From Puccinia triticina (taxonomy: Eukaryota; Basidiomycota; Pucciniomycetes; Pucciniales; Pucciniaceae), in NCBI RefSeq assembly GCF_026914185.1, contig NC_070567.1, positions 1,824,001-1,888,000 of the forward strand: DNA of 64,000 nucleotides, read 5' to 3'. How positions within the stretch are numbered: position 1 is the first letter of the stretch; every line of letters begins with the position of its first letter. The translations under genes and the position numbers were made by a program. The notes beneath the pieces were generated by a model, which saw only the letters and a list, made by a program, of their open reading frames with translations, had not been told where the DNA came from and made no database searches. Shown piece by piece: positions 53,213 to 64,000 of the stretch.

Positions 53213-53647
53213 CTACATTTCACCACCCGCCAATAAAGTGATGATATAAACGACATAACGCCGCACACCTCTGACTGGCAGGGTGTTTTCTTTGCCTCTT
53301 CTTCCTTTGTTTACAGGTTGCAAGTTGCACCAGTACTCTAGTAGCAAATATTTTTTTGCCCCTGCCTTCTGATGTTGATTGAGTAGAAGCGACCCAAAAT
53401 TTTCAAGATCTCTGGTTAGATGGTCAGCAGGAAAAGTTGAACCATCTATGTTTATCTTCTTCAATGTCCTAGATTTGAGTACCGCTAAGGATGGAACATC
53501 CAAGCTGCAAGCTGACCCAACTTGATTGACTTTGCCGGAGGAAAGCAAAACACTATCTGTCTGGACAATTGGCTTTTCCCCTTCTTCCCGCTCACAGCAG
53601 CCTGTCAAGTCTTGATTTCCAAACAGTAGAAGAAGAGATCTGGACAT
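53213..53647 (-). CDS. Hypothetical 144-aa frame
   Basis: ATG at 53647 opens an uninterrupted frame with mixed composition (SLDVPSLAVLKSRTLKKINI; LLLNQHQKAGAKKYLLLEYW). No domain was recognised and no splice extension was established. It may be a gene fragment. Confidence 0.3.
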   Translation of the reverse strand: MSRSLLLLFGNQDLTGCCEREEGEKPIVQTDSVLLSSGKVNQVGSACSLDVPSLAVLKSRTLKKINIDGSTFPADHLTRDLENFGSLLLNQHQKAGAKKYLLLEYWCNLQPVNKGRRGKENTLPVRGVRRYVVYIITLLAGGEM

Positions 53648-55112
53648 AGAAGTGTTGCTTCAGGGTTGGCACAAATCCCCCCCAGACCATCAATTATACA
53701 TTCATTCCCACTTGGAGTTGGATAAAATTATGAGGGGTGGGAGCAAAGTGGCAATATTTTATCCAGATGGAAAGTGTACAATGTAAGCCCCATAGAAAAT
53801 GATAGTTGAATCTTTGAGTTGCCTTCCCTCATTATCCCGTGAACAAGTTTCAATGGTCTGACACTGCACTAAATCCTATTTTGCTTGATGGATCATGTCT
53901 TGATTAGTTGTAGATGAATGAAAAATGATTGATTTAGTTTAGTAACAAGGCACAAATTTTATCCAGCATAATTACAAGAAGAAGTTCCTCCGGAGCCAAA
54001 AAACAGAGAAAATTCTTGTATTTGGAAAGCTTCAATTTCCCTGTTTGAATGTGTGTCAATTATGGTCACAAAATACTGAGAGTTCATAGGGAGTCAGTAT
54101 GGAGTAAGCATTGTTATGTCCCCAGTCTAACAGAGATATAAAGCCACACAAGCTGTCAAGATTGTGCCAATTTTATTGTGTCTGGTAATAGGAGGGAGAG
54201 TGAGGGTTTTGTGGGCCCAATGTCAAATATGTGGATTTTGTCTCAGTAAATTTTGGAATATGAAACAAAGTTTACAGTCTAGCATTTCAGCTTGTAAACC
54301 TTTGGGGGTAACAAATATATGATTACACTAGCAAAGGTCTCATGCGTTTCATTAGGGCAAAATGCAGAGGGTGAAATTTAAAAGAAGCCCACATGATCAA
54401 CATCATTGGTGTATACTCCTTACAGACTCAAGAGGTTAATAGTAGATACTCGGGGGTTTGTGGTAAGGAATAAAATAGCAGACTCCTGATTTCATTCTTG
54501 AGACAGGTCCCCTCTGCGCCAGTGTGAATTATTGTGTCACACAAACGTACGGCCGTACGTTTGTGTGACAAAATGGGTGCACCACTCCGTATGCAGGGAA
54601 GGTATTTTCTTCTGCTGCAGCCAAATACATGCATGAACCAAATAGATCCTACTGGTGGTAGATCCAACAAAGGCCATAGCTGGCCGAGTTTGGTCAATTA
54701 CCCCCTTGTCCTGCAAGCTAAAAAATCAACACTCATCCCCACATCATACAAATACATGTGGTGTGTCTTGGGACAAGTAACTTTATTAGTGTTTGGTTCC
54801 TGTTTGTGCCCAACCTATTACATAGGTAGCTGAAAGGGATTATGCAGAAATCAATTGTGATAATTTACATAATAAATAGAGTTCCTTTGTTCTTGCCTGG
54901 GCATGGGGGTGGATAGCCTTTCATAAGATAATGATGAAGGGGATTGGTGGTGAAATAGCTTCTTGAAAGCATTCTGTGCGCGAAGAGACTGGTTCAGAAA
55001 AATTATAAGAGATGGGAGCTTTGCCCACAAATTGTTTCCGCCATTCCATCATCCATCAACTCCAAAGTCCACCAATTCACAATCAAAAGTAGTATTCAGA
55101 TATCCCCTCACA
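53648..55112. other. Intergenic with a perfect palindrome at 54535
   Basis: No accepted coding sequence. The stretch up to 54530 is AT-rich. Upstream of 55113 the frame of exon A remains open to 54963 without an ATG, so an additional 5' exon of the following gene is possible. Confidence 0.35.
54535..54570. repeat. 36-bp perfect palindrome
   Basis: TGTCACACAAACGTACGG is followed directly by its exact inverse. A relative with mismatches at its centre is at 61051-61092. It looks like two element ends joined head to head. Confidence 0.85.
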
Positions 55113-56534
55113 ATGCTTGATTTTGTTGGTAATATTCACATGTCTTTGAGCCAACTCTTCTCAATCACCGTCGTTGATAAGGAGATACACATGGTCAACT
55201 GTGTTGCGAGTCCCAACATCATTAAATATATATCAGATTCTGAGACAGCTCAATTCCATATAGTACTCAAGACATACAACTCCATATTCCCACCTCTCCT
55301 GCTTGATAGAGATACCCAAATTGTCAGCTGGCAAGTAAAACCCTTCTACCCCTTAGATTGCCAGATCAGCTTTTACTACACCATCTGCACTCCTTACAAG
55401 TTTCACATCTGTTTCACTTTCATTTCCCTTGTTATTGACATATGATTTATGCTTCTACCTAGTGATACTTGTAGATGGAAGCTCATAAGTTGTACTCGCT
55501 GGATTCTATTGTTCGCCAGACTTTCAGAAGAGAAGAACATAATAAACATCTTTTATTCATTCCTCTTTATTTGAAGATACATCAACACATCACTACTTCA
55601 AATAGCCAGTTTCCCTCATATCAACAAATCACTGTCCGGAAACTCAAGCCTGACTGTCTCAAATACTTATCACCGGCTGGGCGTAAACTCTTTGGATCAG
55701 ATTCAACCCCATCTACGACTCGGAGCCACTGGATTATCCCAGTAAACTTCCATCGAGTGGATTCACATCTTCCCCGCAGTAACCCACCGCTGACACAAAT
55801 TTTCATCTCCGGACACGCAGCCTCATCTGCAAATTCTCATCCAAGAATTGATGTTTTGCCCGGTTCCTGGATTGCACATAAGGGGGATCTTGAGGTGTCG
55901 GTTGGAAGCCAAGTCCAGAAAGCCCTTGTTTCCGGAAGCGTTTATGTATCGAAGGTCTTTTGGAACCGCGGGAACCAGTGGAACAGCTATGTCAGAGTTT
56001 TGGACTCCTCCCTTGGAAAGGTGTGTCCTGTATCAAGGTTGATTCTGCTTTCAATGATCATTGAATGAGGATTGCCTTTTTTTTTTGGGAAATACATATC
56101 CCTTTCCTTGAATTTCATTAGAAGCTCAATGTTCAACTATCCGCCCGGAATGCGACCACATTGCGAGGAATTCAGAAGCTGGAGCGTGGTGACTGGATAC
56201 AAGTTCAGGGGTACAGTGCGCAAGGGCTTGCCCAAGAAGATGGGGTGTTCAAGGTGAAGGTCAGTTTTTTATACACAAAAAACTATCCTTTCATATCGGA
56301 AAAAGCCAGAGCTAACTGGGTGAAAAATGGTTTCTGGGAAAGATTGATGTCTTTGTAGTTTTGGGGCGCTCCGAGTCAACTCCCTATGTTCTCAGAAAGG
56401 ATCCGAAGAAGAGGTTCAACTTGAAAGTGGACGATTGGAAGCCAGAGAAGAAGGAAAAGAAAAGAGGAGGAAAGAAGCTACCCCCCAGGCGGTTTTTCAG
56501 ACAGTCAAGATTTTTGACAAAAAATGAAATCTGA
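55113..56534 (+). CDS. Hypothetical protein with OB-fold-like C-terminal part, four exons
   Basis: Exons 55113-55334, 55475-56020, 56122-56259 and 56343-56534 join in phase 0 to 365 aa. Introns are 140, 101 and 83 bp; donors GTAAAA, GTGTGT and GTCAGT, all acceptors AG. The first exon (ITVVDKEIHMVN; LLLDRDTQIVSW) and residues about 220-325 (SGSVYVSKVFWNRGNQWNSY; RVLDSS; LERGDWIQVQGYSAQG; IDVFVVLG) show the strand pattern of an OB fold, as in single-strand DNA-binding proteins. The tail is basic (KPEKKEKKRGGKK), possibly a nuclear signal. The fold is inferred by eye only. The start at 55113 is the first ATG in frame; an upstream exon is possible. No frame breaks were seen. Confidence 0.5.
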
Positions 56535-57805
56535 TCTTGTGCAAATTCCACTTTGCCCAGACAGATTGTGTTTGAAATGGCAAATAGGATTTTTACTTAA
56601 GTTTGTTAGTTGTCATTGTCTGCACCTCTGGGTAGAAGTTTTCTACCCTTCCCAAAAGAACCTGGTCCAGTGCAGGTCAAATTCATAAGATAGCCTCAGA
56701 TTCTATTCCAATTATGATATTTTGTGTTGATGTCTACTTGTGTTCTTGGTTGAATCATTTGCTACAAGAGCCTTTCAAGACAGAAATGTCATTTGTTCAA
56801 GACAAACCTTTTTCAACAGGGAGGTAAACGGGATTCAAAATCTTTACTGATGTAATCCTCCTGCCGCATCAAAAATACGCAATGTATATAAATGAATTGC
56901 ATTGTTTGAGGTGGAACTACAACTGATTGCGGTGATGGTAGCAATTTGTATGTTTAAATGTGTAACACAGCAAGTCAGGTGGAATCCAGCAAGAAATTGT
57001 GTTGCACGGTGACTACCTGGTTGATGGGAAGGTCTGGTGAGAAGCATTAATCATTGGTTTCTTTAGAATTTTCTCATTTCTAAGACATCGCAGTCTCGAC
57101 TTGGTGGAGGCTTGTGGCTCCCATGATGACCCAGGGGCTAGGTGATGCCCCTGGGACAAAGAGCTGCTGTACAAAACCCTTATACAAGGAGTTTTGTACA
57201 GCAGCTCTTCGTTTCTTGAGCCTGGCTGAGGAGTCCATTGCTCACAGCTGCTCTCTTAAGCTTTCCCAGTTGAAGCATTAGTCTTGGTTTTTTTTATTCT
57301 GGTCAGTTTTGACTGGCGGAACTGCAACATGGTGTTGGCCGCTTGTCATGCCAATGGATCTTTGCTTGAATTGACTCTTACCTTTGGTGTTGAGTGATAG
57401 CTCCCTTGTTCAGTGACGTTTCAATAAGCAAATTGTGTTCTGTTTTCATACTACCAAATCTGTATCTGCATTCACGTAGGTGAAATCAGTCTTTTCAGCT
57501 TTTGGGCAGGGCTGCCCCAAAGTTTTCTAGGCTTGCCACTTGCCGCAGATGGCTTTGATTGCAGCAAATTTCTCACAATGTCAGGCCAGTTATGGTCACC
57601 TGATCTCACCAAAATCAGGTTGTAATTGTTATTCCACGAATTGACACCATGGAAGATCTATCAGTACAATAGTATTTAAAGGTGTGGTGGGTAGGAAAAG
57701 AATCAATTCATGTGGCCAAGGTGGTTACTCATGGGATTGAAAAAACCAAACAAGCCAACAAGGAGCGGGTTAACAATAGGAAAATAAAAACATATATATT
57801 AGAGA
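56535..57805. other. Intergenic with two hairpins
   Basis: No accepted gene. Two adjacent perfect inverted repeats at 57131-57207 are listed separately. Confidence 0.4.
57131..57207. repeat. Two adjacent perfect hairpins
   Basis: CCAGGGGC/GCCCCTGG lies at 57131-57154 with an 8-base loop. GAGCTGCTGTACAAAAC at 57161-57177 is the exact inverse of 57191-57207 with a 13-base loop. A structured RNA or a small palindromic insertion are both possible. Confidence 0.6.
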
Positions 57806-60350
57806 TTATTTGTCAGCTATTTGAGAGGAGGAATGGGGGATTAGGAATGGGCTGGTGGGTTGCTTATGTTGCCAGTGTTTGAGGAAATCAGTGGTAATGG
57901 CTTCGGCAAGTTCAGTCCGAGTGGGTGGTTTGTGGAGTGTTGAGATCTTGTTTGGTGACTGAAAAGCTGGTTGGAACAGCCGGACAATATAAGCAGAGAG
58001 ATTCTTCCATATTGGTTCTTCAGGGGTGTGTTGGGCCACCGAGTTGTCCATATTGATCGACATTGCCTGAACAAAAGACATACATTCCGAGACAGGAGCA
58101 GTGCGGTGGTCCCGGGAGGCAATGAAGAGTCCCCGAACACCAGCTAGTAAGAAATATATCAGAGGTTGAAAGTTTTGCCTCAACTGATGGGCTCGGAGTC
58201 GCTTAGCTGATTCATCCTTCTGGTCGGTCAAGGATGAATCCCCCTGGGGTCTTGTGGTGAGTGCAGCAGAGTCGCCAAGTTTCTTGGTGGAGCTTCGAGT
58301 TGTACGTGAAACTTTCTTCCTCTGGGTACCTGTGAGAGGTTGTTGGCTGAGACCGTGTGTTTGGAAGATGACATACCCCATGAAAACATCAATAATCATG
58401 TTACAAAAGGTGTGGAGTATGTCGACAGAGTGAGATCGTGGAATAACATCTGATTCAGCGGTTGGGATGTTCTCATCAGTTGAATCGAATGTTGAGGATG
58501 AGTTCTTCATGTTTTCTAGGTGATCGAGGACTTGTACTGCCTGTGTGATCTCATCGTCATCTTCAGCGGTTTCAGGTGGCGGTGGTTTGTAAAGGTTTTC
58601 AGCCATGAGTTCGATGGAGGCTGCAACAATCTTGGCCCAGCTGGACGTGAAATTAGCTGGAGGGTTTTGAAGCCAGACGAGGAACCGGACAAGAGTCGAC
58701 TCAGGATGAGGTGTCTTGACAAACGGTGAGATGATTTCGTGGGGCTGGAGTTTTTCATCCTTATTCAAAAATCTGGAAAGAAGTGGAAAGTCGATGATAT
58801 CGGGACAGTACCACTGCTCATTGGTTGATGGTCCTAGAAATTCTGGGGCTGAAAAAGGAAAAGAAATAAGCTGATGTATAAAAAGGAGTAGGATACTGCA
58901 GCAAAAAAACTTACCCAGAGAGCTAATGTTCTTGATCCACAATGAGTACGAGCAAGATGTCCTTGCAAAATGGAAGTCAGGGTTGTGAGGTGCCTCGGTT
59001 TCCATTGATCTGGCTCGGAACTGGACCAGTTTGGATAGAGATTTCCACATATCCTGATACTTATTCCAGTTGGGTTTTACCCCGTCGAGTTCCTGATGGA
59101 GCTTGACCAGCTTGATTCTAACATCGACCGACTTGATGATCGTAAGGTTGCTGTTGGTGAGAGGGGTGGATGTATCGTTGGGAAGCTTGTCTCCTGCTTC
59201 AAGAGGGTTGTTTGTGGTAGGTACGGCAGATTCTGAACTGGTGGTGGGCTGTGGTGGCACATCGGAAGGAGTTTGGGGTGGTTGATTTCTGTGTGGGAGA
59301 GAGCTCGTGGAGGCAGATGGGCCGCCAGGTGTTTGAGATGGTGGATGTGGACTAGGGAGGAGAGAGGTAGGGATCGAGGTTGGTGGCTCCTGTTTGGGTG
59401 GTACTGGCTCAGACAGTGGATTGGGAGGTGGAACTGAGGAAGGATCCAGAAGTGGGTCAGCTGGCGCGTTGGTTTGACCTTGATCTCCGGCTGGAATTTC
59501 AGAATGTTGGTGCTGTTTGTCCGAGAACTGCTGAACGTCCTTGAGTGTTGATTCAGCAGGTTGACCGCTAGACACATTGGGAGCTGGCTGGGGAGGAGGT
59601 GCTGTTTGGTCAGAACCTATGGGGCCGGTGATTGTTGGTGAAGAATCGGGCTTTGGGTTCAACAAGTCGACTGGTTTGACTGAGTTACCCTTGCGGGTTT
59701 TTGGTTTCTTCCTGGTAGGCTGCTTGGAAGCGGTTGAGGTTGTGGGCGGGTGAATTTTTGTGGAGCTTTGGTGGATCTTAATTTCTTCATCTTCCGGGAT
59801 TTCACCAGTCTCTTCCCAAGCTGCAATGGAATGTGTGTGAAACGTAAGCTGTGATGTGATGATGGTCGAGGAGAGAGTTGAGGAGAAATACCCACTTCGC
59901 TTGGTGCTAGTCAAAGCCTTCTCAAGTGTGTTCACTATCTCCTTGGTGGTCTTTGGCAGTTTGAGACGGCGTAATATACATGTGGCTTGCTCGGCTTCAT
60001 TCAGGTTTTGGTTGAATTCTTCAGATGTGATTTGTTGAATTTCCATATCGAGGATGGGCTCGCTGGGGTTGAGTGGGGCAGCCGATGTTGGATCGTTGGA
60101 GTTCCTTGAGAATTCTTGAAACGAGGGGGCAGGAAGGATGGGAGCAGGGGGTGCTGCACAGCCGGGGAAGTTCATATCTAGTACTGCTTGGGCTGTATAA
60201 GAAGGGAGGGGAATTAGATTTTATGTATGTATAAAACATACATAGCTGGTACTTACTTGGGGGAGGAGTTCCGTGGTTGCTGGGAGTCACCGTGTCTTGC
60301 AATTTGGGTGTATTATCAGGGCTTGGATTTTCGGGTGATGGCAAAGTCAT
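57806..60350 (-). CDS. Hypothetical Pro/Ser-rich 779-aa protein, four exons
   Basis: Exons 60257-60350, 59896-60192, 58915-59820 and 57806-58848 join in frame. Introns are 64, 75 and 66 bp (GTAAGT, GTGGGT, GTAAGT donors). The two inner introns happen to be open, so the raw frame reads through them. Residues about 130-330 are low-complexity Pro/Ser/Gln. The C-terminal 350 residues look globular (TLVRFLVWLQNPPANFTSSW; HTFCNMIIDVFMGYVIFQTH; LIYFLLAGVRGLFIASRDHR). No domain was recognised. It lies in the same direction as the genes at 61293 and 63297. The three may form a rust-restricted or transposon-linked cassette, which is only inference. Confidence 0.6.
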
Positions 60351-61292
60351 TTTGGAAAGCTTGAGAGTTGGAAGGTGTGTGATGGGAAGGAAGGGAGTAG
60401 TCTTTTGTGGATAAGAGGAAAGTGGACGTGTTGGATTTTGGATGGGAGGGAGGAATGAAGTGCAAATGGGCAAGGGGGGAGTCTATTTATATTAATTCTC
60501 CCCAGTGTGGTACGCCTCAGATACCGCTGAGTGCAAATTTTTGTCCCTTTGTGCACCCACAATCTACCCCTTTGACCACATCTTCCCTAGATATGTTTGG
60601 TCTCACAGAGCTTATTATGTCACATAGTGGATAATCCTTTGTAAGAAGTGGTGGGTGCCGTCATCATTATGCCCTTCTAGATGATTCTTGTATATATTTG
60701 AATTCAAGCTCACCCCACTCAAAGGCCGGCCTCCCGCTTAGTCTTGTGGATCAAGCAAGGATTTAACCAGTAAATCACCGCCCACATCAGCTATTCAAAC
60801 TGAATGGGTTGAGGCAGGCACTCTCCTAGCTGCCACTTAGCTAGTATGGGTGCACAAGAGATTCACAAGGCAGTTGGAAGTCTGGGACAAGTCCAGAAAT
60901 CCCCTAAGTTCCACTTGGGTTGTGGCAGACTTCGGATTGTCTTCCAACAGGGCGGTGCCCAAAATTTGGATCTGGGCTTGAAAATTGTTCACCTCACTAA
61001 CTCCTGTTACATAAGCATGCATCTGATACTTGGGGATTGCACCCACCAGACTGTGTCACACAAACGTATGGCTGTACGTTTGTGTGACACAGTCCTGCAG
61101 CTAGCTTGCCTGCAGACAATCACACGAGTTGAACCAGCGCCACCAAAGACTTCACACAACGTATCAGCCACAATAAGACAAAAAACTAGTAAATACAACC
61201 AGATATGGTAAAAAACAAGCACCACAGCTTCCAACTACACATCACTCCTGTTCCGTCCAAAATTTCATGATACAAAACAAAAATGAAAAGGG
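60351..61292. other. Intergenic; promoter side of the 779-aa gene and palindrome at 61051
   Basis: No gene accepted. 60351-60600 is the presumed promoter of the minus-strand gene ending at 60350. Confidence 0.4.
61051..61092. repeat. 42-bp imperfect palindrome related to 54535-54570
   Basis: CTGTGTCACACAAACGTA is inverted as TACGTTTGTGTGACACAG around TGGCTG. The arms share TGTCACACAAACGTA with the perfect palindrome at 54535. Confidence 0.8.
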
Positions 61293-63000
61293 CTAGTCAA
61301 CATGCATAGATCCGGTCCCGCTTGGGCCTGGTTGACCACCGGTTTGAGGGTTTGCTGGGCTTGGTTGTGGAGCAGGTGCAGGATTTGGGGCGCTTCCAGT
61401 TGGTCCTGGTCCAGACTGAGGATTTAACGTCACAAGGCTTTCCATTCCTTTGGCAAGATCTTCGATGTTGAAAGGGGGCACTTGAGAGACTGTATCTTGT
61501 TTGAATTTACACAACCGATTTCGCCAAGGATTGGAGTAGCAATCGGTGGGAAGATTGCGAGGGACTCCATTAATACCCTTAGTATGACCATGAGAAGACT
61601 TGAAGCGTCCATAGACATTATAGTTCACTGATTTCGTCTTGTGATGTTGAGCTTGAGCGAGAACCATCTTGTCAAGGCCGTGGAGAATGGTTGTAAGTGA
61701 ATCGGACCGCCACACCGGGAGAATTCTGGTTGGTTGAACCGAAGCGCTTTCCCCCTCTTCAACATCGGAATGAGTATCCTTATCCGCAAGGACCACAGCG
61801 AGTTGATGATTGTTGGGGTACAGCTTTGCAGCCATTGCGCATCTGTTCTCACAAATCTGGTACATAGTGGATATCAGTGCCGCTGCTCTACTCCACGTTT
61901 TTTCTAAGGTACACAACTTACTTTCTTGCGCCATTGGGTATACTGGGCCCTGACTAACCTCGACTTTTTATCAGATTCGAATTTTGTCACGTCCACACTG
62001 CTGAATTTCTGAATTTCTTCACATTTGCCACGGAGCCATCGTTGAATGATTGCTGGTGCCTGAGCTGCCTCTTCCTCACTTATCTTCATCGTCGTACTGA
62101 GCCACTCCACAGACTTCTTCCCCATCACCTCTATCACCGCCAAGTTCCAAGGAGAATGGTCCATCGGCTTCACCGTCCAATCAAACATCATTCTGGAAAT
62201 TCCTGCCAAAGCAAGGGCTCTCTCCATGTCCCCCCTAGTCTGAGGGCTGATTGGCTTGCCGCCTCGAAGGTCACCCTTTTTAGGAGCAGAGGTGAATGGA
62301 GGTGGTTTGATATTCTTACAGATTTCAGATTTGGCTTGAGCTACAAAGTAATCTTGTTCGAGAACTGGTTTGTCGGACAGACTGCAACGAATACTATCAA
62401 GCTGCTTCAAGATGAACTGAGCACGCCTTTCAATCCAATACTGGGCTTCCTTCTCATTCTCCAAGAGTGGTGATGGAAAATCTTGTGGCTTATCCGGACC
62501 ACCAAGAAATGACTTGATGAAAAACTGAATACCTCTAGAGATCAGCTCGAAATGCTGAATGGTCGTAGTCCTCTTGGCTATAGACTTCACACGGCGCTGT
62601 GTTTGTTTTTTTCCTGCAGCTTCTTCGGCACTTGACTTCTCCAGTCGTGACTGCTCAACAATAAACTTGGCCGAGAGCTGTGGGTCTCGCAGCAGTGATG
62701 CTGGTTGAGATGACGTTTTGGAGGACTCGCCTGCACCCAGAATTTCATCAACCAAAATCATTCAGTTTGAAGAGAGGATACTATGGTTGACTCACCCTGG
62801 GCCGCTGTACCTTGATCTGTTTCCATTGGAGTTGCGCTAGCTTGAACTTTGAATTTGGGAATGAGACTGGCAACAACAGAGGCAATCATTTCTTTGTCTT
62901 TTGAGAGAGGCTCTTGGGATTGATTGGCATTGTCTTCACCAATAAGGGGTACAGGGGCACCAGTATCTCCAGAAGAGCTGTTGGTTGGGTTGCTGGCCAT
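61293..63000 (-). CDS. Hypothetical 525-aa protein, three exons
   Basis: Exons 62796-63000, 61922-62730 and 61293-61856 join in frame. Introns are 65 bp each (GTGAGT and GTAAGT donors; GTGCAG and TACCAG acceptors). The first exon is Ser/Thr/Asn-rich. The second is helical and charged (RGGKPISPQTRGDMERALAL; KKSVEWLSTTMKISEEEAAQ). The third has ICENRCAMAAKLYPNNHQLA and a Pro/Gly-rich end (PGPTGSAPNPAPAPQPSPAN). The second intron could instead be coding with a 1-bp frameshift, since it reads sensibly in the other phase (LEKTWSRAAALISTMYQ). The intron reading keeps the frame without a lesion. No domain was recognised. Confidence 0.6.
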
Positions 63001-63296
63001 GATCAAGAATGGAAGAATAACAGACTTTGATTTCGGAATCTATTATACACCAGGATAAGGTGGATGAGAGGTGGGTCTACAAATGGAACTCAGGATAATC
63101 GGTTGGAGATGGGTTCAGCCCAAGCTTGAAGGTCATCTGAAGATATATGTGAACTGCGTTGAAACATTGCGGGATTGGGCATGCTCCTGTACATGATAAC
63201 ATAGGGTTCTTTCTAATCTTATTTCCCTTTCAAAATTACAAACAAACAAATATTTGGTCAAATTGTGACTGCCACCTTCCCCGCTCTGTGCACACC

Positions 63297-63783
63297 TCAA
63301 AGAGCCTCCCAACCCTGCATGGAAAAACACATATTACAGAGTCAGCACTACATCAGACCATGCGGTGTGAATCTTACTTACCGATGTTCCCAATCCAACA
63401 GCGCTGACTGTTGCAGTTGAAATTCCAAAGGTACCACTTTGATGACTGAGCATTGCAGCATGTCCAATTATTCCTTCAGTACTGATCACTGCAGCAGCCT
63501 CATAATCAGCGCAAACCAATCGGCAATTCAGATCTGGATAATCTCTGTATGGATCCTCATTTTGTTGTACTTCTTCAAAAGGTTTAACAATGACCCAAAT
63601 TTTTTTCGGTGTTTGGATTGATGAGAATATCCTTTCTATTTGGCCAAATCTTTGGTCTTTCCCGAGAAAAAATTCGACCAGGCTATTCCCCTTGTGCTGT
63701 TCACCAGTGGTGAAACATTTCCTGTTGACTTCGAAGTCTTTTTCAGTGACCACATTCACTTCAAGGATAATTAAATTTCCCAA
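63297..63783 (-). CDS. 3' part of a hypothetical gene, BAH-like module possible
   Basis: The last exon is 63297-63314 and the preceding one ends at 63382 (GTAAGT donor, 67-bp intron), giving a C-terminus ending VGLGTSGWEAL. Upstream the frame is open to 63783, where the true exon start is uncertain. The sequence (GNSLVEFFLGKD; RFGQIERIFSS; KKIWVIVKPFEEV; GIIGHAAMLSHQSGTFGIS) recalls BAH-like modules at the ends of basidiomycete transposon-linked proteins, but this is a weak impression. The 5' end may lie beyond the window. Confidence 0.45.
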
Positions 63784-63920
63784 AACAAATACTCAAAGTT
63801 TGAGGTTGGGAAAATCATTGAAAAAAAATCACTCTGTACTGAAAAAAAATGTGAACTGAGCGTGCTCAGCCAAAAAAATAAAAATGTGTCAGACTGAGTA
63901 AAAAGAAATGGGGCACATTT

Positions 63921-63988
63921 TTAGGGTGATTTGTTGGACGGGCCTGCACAAGGCCCGCATGGGCCCCTAACAGGCCCGTTGGGCCCAT
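63921..63988. repeat. GGGCCC-rich inverted repeats at window end
   Basis: GGGCCTGCACAAGGCCC, GGGCCCCTAACAGGCCC and GTTGGGCCC follow one another. This looks like the subterminal part of a hAT-type element similar in style to the G-rich block at 257-440. It is cut off by the window edge. Confidence 0.5.
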
Positions 63989-64000
63989 TGAAAAAGTAGT

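Noticed and set aside
1..64000. tRNA and rRNA genes
   Set aside because: I looked for B-box-like GGTTCGAATCC and cloverleaf ends and for conserved rRNA strings and found none. A covariance-model scan would be decisive.

Overview
The window looks like a repeat-rich piece of a basidiomycete nuclear genome, most probably a rust fungus (Pucciniales, Puccinia-like). This is inferred from gene style and repeat content, not from a database match. Introns are 65-140 bp with GTRAGT-type donors. The host-like genes include a fungal RAX1-type RGS membrane protein and small secreted or membrane proteins. Most of the rest is hAT, Ty1/copia, Ty3/gypsy and non-autonomous inverted-repeat DNA. Nothing looks prokaryotic or organellar.

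Layout. 0.25-4.9 kb: a decayed hAT transposase on the minus strand, between two hAT-type ends and broken by an inverted pair of 74-bp palindromic repeats. 5.4-6.3 kb: a three-exon gene for a small type I membrane protein; its paralogue lies at 25.2-26.0 kb. 7.1-8.7 kb: a PIF/Harbinger-like non-autonomous element filled with a palindromic array, followed by minisatellites. 9.9-15.7 kb: a copia element arranged as a partial tandem dimer. 16.9-22.8 kb: a nearly intact copia element with a 5-bp target duplication. 27.1-27.5 kb: two adjacent MITEs. 28.3-30.1 kb: the RAX1-like gene, eight exons and GC-rich. 31.8-33.8 kb: one complete and one partial candidate secreted-protein gene. 34.3-37.4 kb: nested MITEs and a 1.4-kb foldback element. 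38.5-43.7 kb: two hAT-like insertions, each splitting an open frame. 44.7-51.4 kb: a Ty3/gypsy element with gag-protease and pol in one frame, separated by a single stop. 51.6-64 kb: five multi-exon or partial genes with no function I recognise, one with an OB-fold-like C-terminal part.

Most multi-exon models were assembled here by joining frames across canonical splice sites. In every complete model the coding length is a multiple of three, but no transcript was available to confirm them. RAX1 is the only gene assigned a cellular role, in polarity or bud-site selection. The clearest candidate for something undescribed is the paired membrane-protein family (5.4 and 25.2 kb). Its exon layout, intron sequence and untranslated flanks are all shared, although the two copies sit in different repeat settings.
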